A DNA stretch of 64,000 nucleotides, from the NCBI GenBank assembly GCA_049602155.1, contig JBMYRH010000012.1, forward strand, positions 124,001 to 188,000, given 5' to 3'. The DNA is from JBMYRH01 sp049602155. Lineage in GTDB: Bacteria > Myxococcota_A > UBA9042 > PHBI01 > JBMYRH01. This document shows positions 18,385 to 27,280 of the stretch, one piece after another (position 1 is the stretch's first letter; each line of letters begins with the position of its first letter). Both the position numbers and the translations under genes were made by a program. A model generated the notes under the pieces. The model did no database searches. It saw only the letters and a list, made by a program, of their open reading frames with translations, and was not told the origin of the DNA.

Positions 18385-19209
18385 ATGACGGTCTACGCGA
18401 TCGGCGATGTTCAAGGGTGCTATCGCGCCCTCAGTGCCTTGGTGGATGCGATCGCCTTCGACCCTGAGCGCGATGAGGTTTGGCTCGCCGGTGACTTGGT
18501 CAATCGGGGGCCTGATTCGGCTTCTGTGCTGAGGTGGGCTCGTGATCATTCGGGGGCGGTCCGTGTCGTCTTGGGCAACCATGACCTGTACCTCTTGGGG
18601 CGCGCGCTGGGCGCGATCTCACGCCGCCGCGGCGATACGCTCGATGAGCTCCTCGCGGCGGATGACGCGGATGAGCTCGTCCGGTGGCTTCGTGCTCAGC
18701 CGCTCCTCATGCGGGACGGGGACTGGGTCATGGTTCACGCAGCCCTACACCCCGCTTGGTCTATCGATGAGGCCGCGCTGGTTGCCCGAGAGTTAGAGGG
18801 GCTCCTGCAGAGCGACGAGGCAGCGTCTCTGCTCACAGAGAGTCACACTGTTGAGGTGACTCAGTGGTCCCGCGCGGACGCCCCACGGGCCCGTCAGCTC
18901 GCCGCGTTGGCTGTCTTGACTCGGTTGCGATGTGTGAGCTCAAGCGGGGCATTGACCTTTGATTATACGGGGACCTTGGCGGATCTCCCCGAGGATCGTG
19001 TGCCATGGTGGCGTGCCCCGCACACACGGAACCCTTCTTTGACCGTCATCACGGGGCATTGGGCCGCCTTAGGCCATCATCGCGAAGCTGGGCTTCTCGC
19101 CACAGACACGGGCTGCGCGTGGGGGCGTCACCTGACCGCCGTGAGGCTCTCTGACGGCGCTGTGACTCAGGCCGCGCTCGACGGCACCGTCTCGTCGTCA
19201 TCGCGCTGA
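18385..19209 (+). CDS. apaH: Symmetrical bis(5'-nucleosyl)-tetraphosphatase ApaH
   Basis: This 274-aa protein has the full metallophosphoesterase signature: YAIGDVQGCYRAL at the N-terminus (GD-Q-G), WLAGDLVNRGPDS, VVLGNHDLYLLG, VMVHAALHPAW and TGHWAALGHH, giving the two-metal site. Length and the ILHP-like WVMVHA segment match ApaH (about 275-280 aa), which splits Ap4A into two ADP in the cytoplasm and also de-caps Np4-capped RNAs in enterobacteria. GGAGGGGC precedes the ATG. It converges with the radical SAM gene, leaving only 21 nt between stops. Confidence 0.92.
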   Translation: MTVYAIGDVQGCYRALSALVDAIAFDPERDEVWLAGDLVNRGPDSASVLRWARDHSGAVRVVLGNHDLYLLGRALGAISRRRGDTLDELLAADDADELVRWLRAQPLLMRDGDWVMVHAALHPAWSIDEAALVARELEGLLQSDEAASLLTESHTVEVTQWSRADAPRARQLAALAVLTRLRCVSSSGALTFDYTGTLADLPEDRVPWWRAPHTRNPSLTVITGHWAALGHHREAGLLATDTGCAWGRHLTAVRLSDGAVTQAALDGTVSSSSR

Positions 19210-19230
19210 TGGCTTGAGCTGCCTCGTACC

Positions 19231-20262
19231 CTAGGCGAAGAGGTCGAGCTGTTGCCGGTCCTCAGCGTTGTCGGGTCCCTCAAGACACTGTCCACGTCCG
19301 ACGCTTGAGGTGCACTTGCAGACGGTCAACCTTGCGCCGTGCCGATCGGCGACCTCGTGGAGTCGGCCCAAGATGGTGCGCCGAACCCGCTCGGGGACCT
19401 CGGGGGTGGCCTGCCCCGCGCCGCGCCCCATGTGAAACCAGCCTTGCAGGATACGCGCGCTGCTGCGGGACACTTCACGCCGCACCTGAGGGACGAGTCC
19501 CGAGCCGTAGCGGATCCATCGCGGGTTCCACCGGAAGATCTCGGCGCGTCGAAGGCGACGGCCCAGCGCCGCCAACGCGTGAGCCGAGTCGTTGACCAAG
19601 GGGATGAGTGGGCCGATCGTGGCGACGACCTCCGCGCCCGCGCGCTGCAGAGCCTGGCTCAGCGCGAGCCGCTCGTCGACGCTCGCGACGCCTCGCTCCC
19701 ATGTTGTTACCAGCTCGGGATCGGTTGCGAAGAAGCCGACCTCGACCCGCAAGCGGCCCGGGTAGCGCCTCGCCAAGGTGACGAGGCCGCTCGCTGTGTT
19801 CAGCCCACCTCGTGTTCGCAGCGTGAGATCTTGACCGCTCCTCAGGATCTCCTCAGCGACTTTCAACGCAGGACCGGTCAGATCTCTGGCAGAGGGCACA
19901 AAGGGATCTGCCCATGGGGACAGCCAAATCCAGCCCTTCTGTCCGGTGAACCTGCGCAGGTCCCGCCGCACCCGCCCCACCAGCGCAGCCGCTGGGTAGG
20001 CGCTCGGCGCTGGCCCCATACGCTCTGACCGAACCGCACAGAAGGCGCACTCGCCTTCGCCCCGATGGTCGATATTGGCCACCCAAACCCGCCCTGCGCA
20101 GCAGTGCTGCATTGGCTGCAAGACGGCTGAGATCATCGGATCGAAGAGCTGCGCCTCCGAGGGTACAGGGGCTCCGCGTCGCGCATCGCTGTCACGGTAT
20201 CCGCCGCCGAAGAGGTTGGTTTGAGCTGCGCTGGAGTCGTTGCGTTGAGTCATACTGAACAT
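19231..20262 (-). CDS. Spore-photoproduct-lyase-like radical SAM protein with altered cluster motif
   Basis: About 343 aa; start uncertain (ATG 20262, ATG 20253 or TTG 20292; none has a good ribosome site). The body matches the SPL-like/PA0069 fold: WLSPWADPFVPSARDLT, RYPGRLRVEVGFFATDPELVTTWERGVASVDERLALSQALQRAGAEVVATIGPLIPLVND. Instead of the standard CX3CX2C it has CC-(about 20 residues)-ECAFCAV, with glycine where the first cluster cysteine should be, and a C-terminal CKC...C group. It may be a radical SAM enzyme with a remodelled cluster site or an inactive relative. The gene upstream (20336) is on the same strand 73 nt away. Confidence 0.65.
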   Translation of the reverse strand: MFSMTQRNDSSAAQTNLFGGGYRDSDARRGAPVPSEAQLFDPMISAVLQPMQHCCAGRVWVANIDHRGEGECAFCAVRSERMGPAPSAYPAAALVGRVRRDLRRFTGQKGWIWLSPWADPFVPSARDLTGPALKVAEEILRSGQDLTLRTRGGLNTASGLVTLARRYPGRLRVEVGFFATDPELVTTWERGVASVDERLALSQALQRAGAEVVATIGPLIPLVNDSAHALAALGRRLRRAEIFRWNPRWIRYGSGLVPQVRREVSRSSARILQGWFHMGRGAGQATPEVPERVRRTILGRLHEVADRHGARLTVCKCTSSVGRGQCLEGPDNAEDRQQLDLFA

Positions 20263-20335
20263 GAGTCTAGTGGTCTCGACGACTCGGATCAACTCAGAGG
20301 TCGATAAAGCGCCCAGAACGCCCGGACACTGACCT

Positions 20336-21169
20336 CTAGTCGCGGCTCAAGCGGTCCGCGACGAGCTTGGCGACCTCTTGGGTGGTCCTCACAGCCTCGT
20401 GGTTGAACCCGTGTCCCTGAGTGGCGTTAAGCAGGAGAAAGACGCCACGCAGTAACCCGTCGAGTCGCACGGTCGCCCAGAGCCCGGAATTCACGGTCAC
20501 CAGCACAGGGCTCGCTCCGCTCTCTGTGTAGGTCAGGGTCACGGGGTCCTCAAACCGCCGCCGCCCAGAGATGTGGTTGACGGGGCCGGGTAAAGGGGCC
20601 GTGCTGCTGAGTTCGAGGTCCTGGAGGACCTCTCTGTGGCGGCCATAGCTCAGCGCCACGCGCCACCCAGAGCGATCTTCTTTTGGTAGCAGGAACTGCA
20701 GGTGGTGCGCTGAGATATGACCTGCCAGCATCGTGCAGGCCTCTCGCAGGATCGCGGCGTCGTCGCCGTCGAGCTTGTAAACGGCGGGGAAGAGCCTCGC
20801 CGGCCAAAGCTGGACCGTAGGTTCGACCGTTGAGCTCCGATGATCCTGCGGGCGCACCGCGGGCATCTCCTCGATGGTGATAGAGGGCCTCACAGAGCCA
20901 CGCATCGCCTGCACCGGGAGGTCCTGGGTGGTGTGCATCTCAGCGGGAGGGGAGGAGACCAGGAAGCGCCGCTCATGTTCGTCCGGGACGCTCACTTCGA
21001 CCGCACCATCAGGCCGGATTTCGCACCGCACCTTGCCTTCATCTTGGACGGTCAAGCCGAGCTCACTCATGGCGAACTTCCATGCATCCATCCAATGGGC
21101 TGCATCGAGATTCATCCTGAGGGTCGGCTCGGTGGATGATGTCGTGACGGTGACTTCGAATGGCTTCAT
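20336..21169 (-). CDS. Conserved-looking hypothetical protein, possible C-terminal GAF-like domain
   Basis: This 277-aa protein is not recognised. The N-terminal 110 residues look like a small beta-rich domain (VTVTTSSTEPTLRMNLDAAHW, CEIRPDGAVEVSVPDEHERRF) and a linker with Pro and Ser. Residues about 115-277 alternate helices and strands, ending LLLNATQGHGFNHEAVRTTQEVAKLVADRLS, which recalls a GAF domain as found in phosphorelay proteins. No signal peptide or membrane span; cytoplasmic. It precedes the atypical radical SAM gene by 73 nt on the same strand and is divergent from the large lipoprotein operon. Confidence 0.5.
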   Translation of the reverse strand: MKPFEVTVTTSSTEPTLRMNLDAAHWMDAWKFAMSELGLTVQDEGKVRCEIRPDGAVEVSVPDEHERRFLVSSPPAEMHTTQDLPVQAMRGSVRPSITIEEMPAVRPQDHRSSTVEPTVQLWPARLFPAVYKLDGDDAAILREACTMLAGHISAHHLQFLLPKEDRSGWRVALSYGRHREVLQDLELSSTAPLPGPVNHISGRRRFEDPVTLTYTESGASPVLVTVNSGLWATVRLDGLLRGVFLLLNATQGHGFNHEAVRTTQEVAKLVADRLSRD

Positions 21170-21559
21170 AGCGTGCGAGCAATGGTGCCCTAGCTGTCTC
21201 CTCGGGTCCAGACGACCTCGGCTCCAGTCGACGAACTTGCGACACGCTAGCCGAGCGACACTTGAACGCGGTGTCTTCTTTTTGTCATGCTGTGCACAGG
21301 GTGCCCGGTTGAGCGCGTCGCTCCTCTAGAGCGATCCGCGTGTCAGGCGGTGCTGAGTGAGCGAGTAGTGTGCAGAAGGTGTGGCGTGTATACGATGTCG
21401 TGTGCGCGACGACGCTGAGGTTTCTGAGGGCTGCCTTCATTGATCTCGCCGTGAGCGATTGTCGCGAGAAAGGGGCTAATCGCCTCGACTTTTAGGCATG
21501 TTTTGGTGAATAACCTGCGCCACTGCGAACGAGCGTTTCGAGAGAACTACGAGGGGATC
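21170..21559. other. Intergenic region, divergent promoter area
   Basis: About 390 nt between the minus-strand hypothetical gene and the plus-strand lipoprotein operon. I see no gene. A short perfect hairpin, TCGCTC-CTCTA-GAGCGA, lies near 21324-21340. No clear sigma-70 or sigma-54 promoter is visible. GAGGGG just before ATG 21560 is the ribosome site for the lipoprotein. Confidence 0.5.
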
Positions 21560-24484
21560 ATGCGACGATGCAACACCAGCGGACTGCGCGCTTTGGGCGT
21601 ACTCTGCATTCTGTCTCTCAGCACGTTATCGGGCTGCTCGGATACCTTAACCGGCGGTGAAGGTTCCGGTTCGGAGGAGAACCCTGGCGGCGCTGACGCG
21701 GCGAGCGCTCCCTCGGCCGATGGTGGCTCCACTGCCGTGGGGACCGACGGCTCCTCCGAGACCGGTGAGCCGACTGGGGACACGAGCGCGACGGGCGCAG
21801 GGGACAGCGCCACGACGCCCTCCGGCGATACACAAGGCGGCGACCCCACGGGCGAAGACACCGGCCCTGTCGATCTCCCCGACGGCGCAGAGCTCATCGA
21901 AGGCTTCGTGCGCTTCGCGGCCCCCGCCGATGGGGCCACCGTCTCTGGGACGACGCGCATCCTCTTGGAGCCGGTCGGCTTCGACGAGCTCCGGGTCGAG
22001 GTGGTCGATGTGACCATCGACGGCACGATCATATTCCATGATTTGAAGCTCCCGACGGAGTTCCACCTCGACACCCGCGGGATCGACGCCACCTCTTTGA
22101 CCCTCGATGTCATCGCCAAGACCGGGGTATCCGAGGCGACCGATACCCTGACGATTCAGCTCGACAACCCGGGCTTCTCGATCGACGAGGTCACGCCATC
22201 GAGCCCGGTGTTGAGCAACAATGAGACGATTCACCTCACCGTGAAGACCTCGGACCCAGACGCGCAGGTCATCGCTGACTTCTCTGCGCTCGACTCGGGC
22301 TTCAACCCATCGAATGTCACCGTGACAGGTGGTCTGGGGGTCTTTGACGTCGCCTACACGGTGACTGCAGCCAACATGCAAGCCGATGGCCGCTACACCG
22401 TGCCGGTCAGCGCGACGGTCGGGGAGGATACGGTCAGCCATAACCTCTTGATGGTGGATCTCCGCAATCAACCCGTGACGCCCTTCACGATCCCGGGCGG
22501 GGTCTTCGTCAACGAGCCCCTCCCGCTTCCCAGCCCAGACTGGATGGGGATGGCGCCGACCGTCGCTGGCGGCAATACGCACATCGTGACTGGCGGCTCG
22601 GCTAAGGTCGCGATCGAATTCTATAATCAGCCGTTCACGAGCGAGATCAGCGGCCTCATCGTCGGCCTTGAGAACCACTCTGGCTACTACCAGCTGCCGC
22701 TCTACGGTTCGACGGGGTTTGAAGAGGTCTTGATGGTCCTGCGTACCTTCTTGGCGGAGGAGACGCCGCCCCTGGTCTTACCCATTCGCTTCGCGCTGCG
22801 TGATGTCCGTGGTCGCGTCTCCGCGTACTCGGGTCACATGATGACGGTCCAGGCGGTCGGTGGCGGTGACGTGCAGGTCAGCGTGAGCTTTGACCAAGAC
22901 GTCGACATCGATCTCCACGTGCTCGAGCCGAACACCAGCGGTCAGGCGGCAGATGCTTGCTCACCTGCGGGTGGCTGTGAGCTCTACTACGGGGACAAGT
23001 CGTGTCCCTCGGGGGGGCAGCTTGACCTCGACTCCAACGCCGCGTGCGGTATCGATGGGATCAACAACGAGAACATCTTTTGGCCCGAGGGTCAGGCGCC
23101 GGTGGGCAACTACACCGTCCGTGTCGCCTTCTGGTCCGACTGCTGCAACTGCGGCTCGAATTACACGGTCACCATTCAGTACTGCGGGTTTGTCGAGGTC
23201 TACGAAGGTAGCTTCCTCCCCAATACCGACACCGGTGGGGGCGCGGGGGCCGGCATCACCGTGGCCCAGTTCGATAACTGCAACTGCGGTAAGCGCGTCA
23301 TCGGTGACGCACGCTACCGTGACCAAACCTTTGATGCGGGGGGCATCTCGGCTCGGATGATGCGGCCTGTGCGCCACGCGATCGTCAACGTCTTCCAGGT
23401 GAACGGTGAGCCCGACGCGCCAGGCGGTGGGGACGATCCTGAGGACACGCTGATCGGCGAGACGACGACCGATCGTAACGGCCACTACGAAGTCAACTAC
23501 GCCGCTGACTCAGAGGCTGATCTCTACGTGGAGATCGTCAGTCAAACCAACGCCGATGATGGCCTCCGCGACATCATCGTCGCGGACAACCCGAAGTTCG
23601 GGAACGAGTACCGGGTCCGATCGGACGTTTTCACCAGCCCAGGCGAGGACGCCAACATCACCTTCTCGCAGAAGGACTTCGAGATCAGCGACGACAACCT
23701 TGCTGGGGCCTTCAACATCTTTGATGTCCTCCTGACCGGCCATGATCGCGTCACGCTGATGACGGGGCGAGAGCTCGGTGAGGTCCGCGGCTTCTGGATG
23801 ACGGGCTTTGACTCGACGGACACGCTCTACTGCAGCCAGAAGGCTTATGACGCCGAGAACTGCAACGAGCTTGGCGCCTTGAGTGTCCGAGGAAACGACC
23901 AAGACCGCGATGAGTGGGACGACATGATCATCTTGCGTGAGCTCTTCAAGCTCGCCACCGAGCGCGTGAGCCGAGATGACAGCCCATCGGGTCAAAGCGA
24001 TGGCACCCGCTCTGACGTTCGCCGGGCTTGGACAGAGGGGCTCAGCACCTTCTTCGCGTGCGATGCCATGGAGACGCAGTACTTCGTGAACACGACGCCT
24101 CGCGTGGGCTACATGATCTATGACATCCGCGACCTTGAGTTGATGGACACGCCGTGGGCGTTCCGGACCTCCAATGGTGAGATGGATGGTGACCTCTCGG
24201 ACAGCCTCGTCTCGTCCTTCCTCTGGGACCTCGCGGACAGCAGCGTCAACGAGGTCTGGGACGGTGTCCATGGGGCACGCGCAGGCATCTACGACGTCCT
24301 CTTCACCTACTTCAACATGGCCTCATGGGTGGATCGAGGGACGCCGGGGGTGGACCTCGTGGAGTTCCTCGATGGCTGGTTCTGTCGTGGGTGGAAGAAG
24401 ACGACAGAGGTCGAGGATCTCCTCGTGAATCATCGACAGTTCAACTACGACTTCGACGGGCCTTTGGCCTGCAGCAGCGAATAG
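21560..24484 (+). CDS. Large multidomain lipoprotein with degenerate metallopeptidase-like C-terminus
   Basis: A 974-aa protein. ATG 21560 (GAGGGG upstream) gives a clean signal peptide with lipobox LSGC, then a Gly/Ser/Asp-rich low-complexity linker (about 25-110). Next come Ig-like beta domains (about 115-420), a YfaP/DUF2135-like domain with VDIDLHVLEPN and a disulfide-rich insert (CELYYGDKSCPSGGQ, CCNCGSNYTV), and a carboxypeptidase-regulatory-like segment (IGETTTDRNGHYEVNY). The last 200 residues resemble secreted gluzincin-type domains of related bacteria (SPSGQSD...RRAWTEGLSTFFA), but the HExxH position reads RELFK (about 793-797), so it is probably not a zinc protease. It is followed 10 nt later by the Notch-repeat lipoprotein. 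Confidence 0.75.
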   Translation: MRRCNTSGLRALGVLCILSLSTLSGCSDTLTGGEGSGSEENPGGADAASAPSADGGSTAVGTDGSSETGEPTGDTSATGAGDSATTPSGDTQGGDPTGEDTGPVDLPDGAELIEGFVRFAAPADGATVSGTTRILLEPVGFDELRVEVVDVTIDGTIIFHDLKLPTEFHLDTRGIDATSLTLDVIAKTGVSEATDTLTIQLDNPGFSIDEVTPSSPVLSNNETIHLTVKTSDPDAQVIADFSALDSGFNPSNVTVTGGLGVFDVAYTVTAANMQADGRYTVPVSATVGEDTVSHNLLMVDLRNQPVTPFTIPGGVFVNEPLPLPSPDWMGMAPTVAGGNTHIVTGGSAKVAIEFYNQPFTSEISGLIVGLENHSGYYQLPLYGSTGFEEVLMVLRTFLAEETPPLVLPIRFALRDVRGRVSAYSGHMMTVQAVGGGDVQVSVSFDQDVDIDLHVLEPNTSGQAADACSPAGGCELYYGDKSCPSGGQLDLDSNAACGIDGINNENIFWPEGQAPVGNYTVRVAFWSDCCNCGSNYTVTIQYCGFVEVYEGSFLPNTDTGGGAGAGITVAQFDNCNCGKRVIGDARYRDQTFDAGGISARMMRPVRHAIVNVFQVNGEPDAPGGGDDPEDTLIGETTTDRNGHYEVNYAADSEADLYVEIVSQTNADDGLRDIIVADNPKFGNEYRVRSDVFTSPGEDANITFSQKDFEISDDNLAGAFNIFDVLLTGHDRVTLMTGRELGEVRGFWMTGFDSTDTLYCSQKAYDAENCNELGALSVRGNDQDRDEWDDMIILRELFKLATERVSRDDSPSGQSDGTRSDVRRAWTEGLSTFFACDAMETQYFVNTTPRVGYMIYDIRDLELMDTPWAFRTSNGEMDGDLSDSLVSSFLWDLADSSVNEVWDGVHGARAGIYDVLFTYFNMASWVDRGTPGVDLVEFLDGWFCRGWKKTTEVEDLLVNHRQFNYDFDGPLACSSE

Positions 24485-24494
24485 GGAGTCCGTG

Positions 24495-27203
24495 ATGTGT
24501 ATGCGACGATTGAGTGTCGGTGTGCTTTGTGCGGGTGCCGCGTTGGCGGCCCTCGGCTGTGAAGGTGTCCCGCAGGACGCAAGCCCAGCGGTGACAGCCG
24601 CCTCCACCCAAGACACCTCTGCCGGGGAGTTTGGCGTGGACGGAGCGGAGGGCGAGTCCTCCGTGCCCGAGGAGGACGACAACACCCTGAGCGGTCCTGC
24701 GTGCCAGTTCGACTACGAATGCGATGCGCTGATCGAGACGTTAGTGTGCCAGATCGCCTTCTGCGATAACGGCACCTGCGCGGAGACGCTGCGCCCTGAC
24801 GGATCGGCCTGTGACGACGGTAACGCTTGCACCGAGGAGGGCACCTGCAGCGAGGGTGTCTGTGTGCCTGGTGACGACGTCGTGTGCTTCTCGAACAACC
24901 CTTGCATCATCGACGGATGTGACCCGGAGTCGGGGTGCACAGCCACGAATTCCACAGAGGCTTGTGACGATGGCAGCGACTGCACCTTGGACGACGTCTG
25001 CTTCGCGGGCGAGTGCCGGGGTATCCCCAAGAACTGTGACGACAATGACCCCTGCACCAGCGAGACCTGTGACATCATCGAGGGCTGTGTCTACAGCTTC
25101 AACAACGCCCCGTGTATCGACGGTGATGGCTGCACGACCGATGACCGGTGTGACCAAGGGGTCTGCAAGGGTACGGCGATTCAAGGCTGCGTCGACCCCG
25201 AGTGTGGTGACGGCCTGTGTCAAAGCCCCGAAGATTGCAACAACTGCATAGAAGACTGCCCGACTTGCTGCGAGGCCGGGTCGATCCCCAACTGCCTCGG
25301 CACCTGCTCGACCGCGTCCGACTACGGTGATGGGAGCTGTGATCCAGCCTTTGATTGCGAGGAGTCACTCTTTGACGACGGTGACTGCCTCCCCTGCGGC
25401 CTCGGCGGGCTCCCGGACTGCAACGACTTCTGCATGACCAGCTCCTCTGCCGGTGATGGTGTCTGTGACGATGGTGGTAACGGCGTCGTCGACTTGAACT
25501 GCGAGGCGTTCAACTTTGATGGCGGCGATTGTGCGGTGTGCGCGGAGGGCGAGATCCCAGCTTGTGGTGGCGGCTGCGCGGCCAGCACGATCGCGAACGG
25601 GACCTGTGATGACGCGATGAACTGCATCAAGAACGAAGGTGACGGCGGAGATTGCTGTCCCGAGGGGCAGGTCCCCAACTGCACCGGTGGTTGCACATAC
25701 GCGACTTGGCTCGGTGATGGCTACTGCGACTCCGCGCTCAATTGTGAACTGACCCTGAACGACATGGGTGACTGTGGCTGCCTGCCCGGCTGGGGTTTGG
25801 ACTGCAGCGGTGAGTGCGCGGACTTGGCGCTCAAGGGTGACGGCACGTGCCATGAGGGGGCCGGGGTCGACGTTGACTTCCACTGCGCGGCGCACGAATA
25901 CGATGGCGGAGACTGCGCGCTTTGCCCGGAGGGCGAGCTCCCTGCGTGTGGTGGCGGCTGCACCCCGAACACGATGAGCGATGGCGTCTGCGACGTCACC
26001 TTGAACTGCGTCAAGAACGGTAACGACGCTGGGGACTGCTGCCCCGAGGGGCAGATCGGCAATTGCAGCGGCGGCTGCACCACCGCGACGTGGATTCAAG
26101 ATAACATTTGCGACTCGTCGTTGAACTGCGCGATGACCGGCTACGATGGTGGCGACTGTGACTGCCCCGCCGGCCATGTCTTAGACTGCGTCGGCTTCTG
26201 CTTTGATACGGCGCTGAAGGGCAACGGCACCTGCGACGCTGGCGCTGGCCCGGTGCCCTACGTGGACTTCTTCTGTGACGCTCATGGCTACGATGACGGT
26301 GACTGTGAACCTTGCGGCGAGGGCTTGATCGCAGACTGCGCGGGCGGGTGCAGCCCGGACACGACCGGGGATGGTGTCTGCGACGATCTGATGAACTGCA
26401 TCAAGAACAACGCCGATGGTGGCGACTGCTGTCCAGATGGCCAGCTGGCGACATGCACTGGCGGATGTTACTCAGCCTCTTCCCTCGGTGGGACCTACTG
26501 CAACGCAGACTTCGACTGCATCGCGCTCGGGTTTGATGCAGGGGCGTGCGTGACGACAGGTGCGTGCGCGGCGGATCAGATCTATGGATGCGCCGGGCTC
26601 TGTGGCACTGCCGACATGGTGGGCGACGGCGTCTGTCAAGACGGCACGGACGGCGGCCTCGACCTCAACTGTGAGCATTACGAGGGTGACGGCGGCGACT
26701 GCACCCCTTGCCCTGAGGGCGAGCTGCCCGCGTGCACGGGGGGCTGTGTGGCGGCGAACAAGCTCTCGGATGGGACCTGTGACGCGGAGCTGGACTGCCC
26801 GAAGCATGACAATGACGTGGGCGACTGCTGCCCCTCGGGTCAGTCGGCGAACTGCAACGGTGGGTGCACAACCTCGTCTTGGTTCGGCGACGGCTACTGC
26901 GACAGCGCGCTGAACTGCGCCGGGACGAATTGGGACGCTGGCGATTGCTGCCCAGAGGGCCAAGAGGAGGACTGCAATGATCAGTGCACAGACGCCTCAC
27001 TCAAAGGCAATGGGACGTGTGACGAACCGTTTAACTGCTTGGCAGCGAACTTCGACGGAGGCGATTGCCCGGTCGTCTGCTCAGCCACGCAGGTCGAGAA
27101 CTGCAACGGTGGGTGCACGACGGCGACGTGGATCAACGACGGCTTCTGCGACGCCTCGCTCAATTGTGCCGAGACAAACTGGGATGGGGGCGATTGCCCC
27201 TAG
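24495..27203 (+). CDS. Cysteine-rich lipoprotein with about 15 Notch/LNR-like modules
   Basis: A 902-aa protein. ATG 24495 is chosen because GGGAG lies 6 nt upstream; lipobox ALGC follows a short signal peptide. Residues about 70-235 are CDDGN-ACT..GTC..GVC repeats. CGDGLCQSPEDCNNC follows, and from about 260 to the end there are some 15 modules of the form C..G.C....GDG.CD..LNC....DGGDC, the spacing of Lin-12/Notch repeats, where Asp residues bind calcium and three disulfides form per module. It is tightly linked to the upstream lipoprotein (10-nt gap). Export to an oxidising, calcium-rich surface environment is implied. The function is unknown; adhesion or a structural role is plausible. 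Confidence 0.85.
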   Translation: MCMRRLSVGVLCAGAALAALGCEGVPQDASPAVTAASTQDTSAGEFGVDGAEGESSVPEEDDNTLSGPACQFDYECDALIETLVCQIAFCDNGTCAETLRPDGSACDDGNACTEEGTCSEGVCVPGDDVVCFSNNPCIIDGCDPESGCTATNSTEACDDGSDCTLDDVCFAGECRGIPKNCDDNDPCTSETCDIIEGCVYSFNNAPCIDGDGCTTDDRCDQGVCKGTAIQGCVDPECGDGLCQSPEDCNNCIEDCPTCCEAGSIPNCLGTCSTASDYGDGSCDPAFDCEESLFDDGDCLPCGLGGLPDCNDFCMTSSSAGDGVCDDGGNGVVDLNCEAFNFDGGDCAVCAEGEIPACGGGCAASTIANGTCDDAMNCIKNEGDGGDCCPEGQVPNCTGGCTYATWLGDGYCDSALNCELTLNDMGDCGCLPGWGLDCSGECADLALKGDGTCHEGAGVDVDFHCAAHEYDGGDCALCPEGELPACGGGCTPNTMSDGVCDVTLNCVKNGNDAGDCCPEGQIGNCSGGCTTATWIQDNICDSSLNCAMTGYDGGDCDCPAGHVLDCVGFCFDTALKGNGTCDAGAGPVPYVDFFCDAHGYDDGDCEPCGEGLIADCAGGCSPDTTGDGVCDDLMNCIKNNADGGDCCPDGQLATCTGGCYSASSLGGTYCNADFDCIALGFDAGACVTTGACAADQIYGCAGLCGTADMVGDGVCQDGTDGGLDLNCEHYEGDGGDCTPCPEGELPACTGGCVAANKLSDGTCDAELDCPKHDNDVGDCCPSGQSANCNGGCTTSSWFGDGYCDSALNCAGTNWDAGDCCPEGQEEDCNDQCTDASLKGNGTCDEPFNCLAANFDGGDCPVVCSATQVENCNGGCTTATWINDGFCDASLNCAETNWDGGDCP
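25262..27200 (+). repeat. Tandem Notch/LNR-like module array (protein-level repeat)
   Basis: Units of roughly 37-48 codons ending in DGGDC or close variants (DDGDC, DMGDC, DAGDC, DVGDC, one DAGAC). Alternating unit types begin with CPEG..P.C.GGC or C..G...DC.G.C. Units are diverged at DNA level, so this is old duplication rather than a recent expansion. Confidence 0.8.
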
Positions 27204-27234
27204 CTCAGTGCGGCTGATAATGGCGCTTCAGCGA

Positions 27235-27260
27235 AGGTGACGCCGTCGGCGGCGTCACCT
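27235..27260. terminator. Hairpin between convergent genes, likely bidirectional terminator
   Basis: AGGTGACGCCG and CGGCGTCACCT form a perfect 11-bp stem around a TCGG tetraloop, 31 nt after the Notch-repeat gene and 20 nt beyond the stop of the convergent small gene at 27281. Neither flank has a strong U tract, so it may act as a stabilising or weak terminator hairpin for both strands. Confidence 0.6.
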
Positions 27261-27280
27261 GTTCAAACGCGCCGGGCGGC

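Noticed and set aside
18170..18388. Possible 72-codon gene upstream of apaH
   Set aside because: Composition is unlike coding neighbours, no ribosome site, and it overlaps the apaH start and its ribosome site.
21647..22678. Minus-strand open frame opposite the large lipoprotein
   Set aside because: Antisense shadow of a well-supported gene; Arg/His-rich sequence without motifs or start signal.
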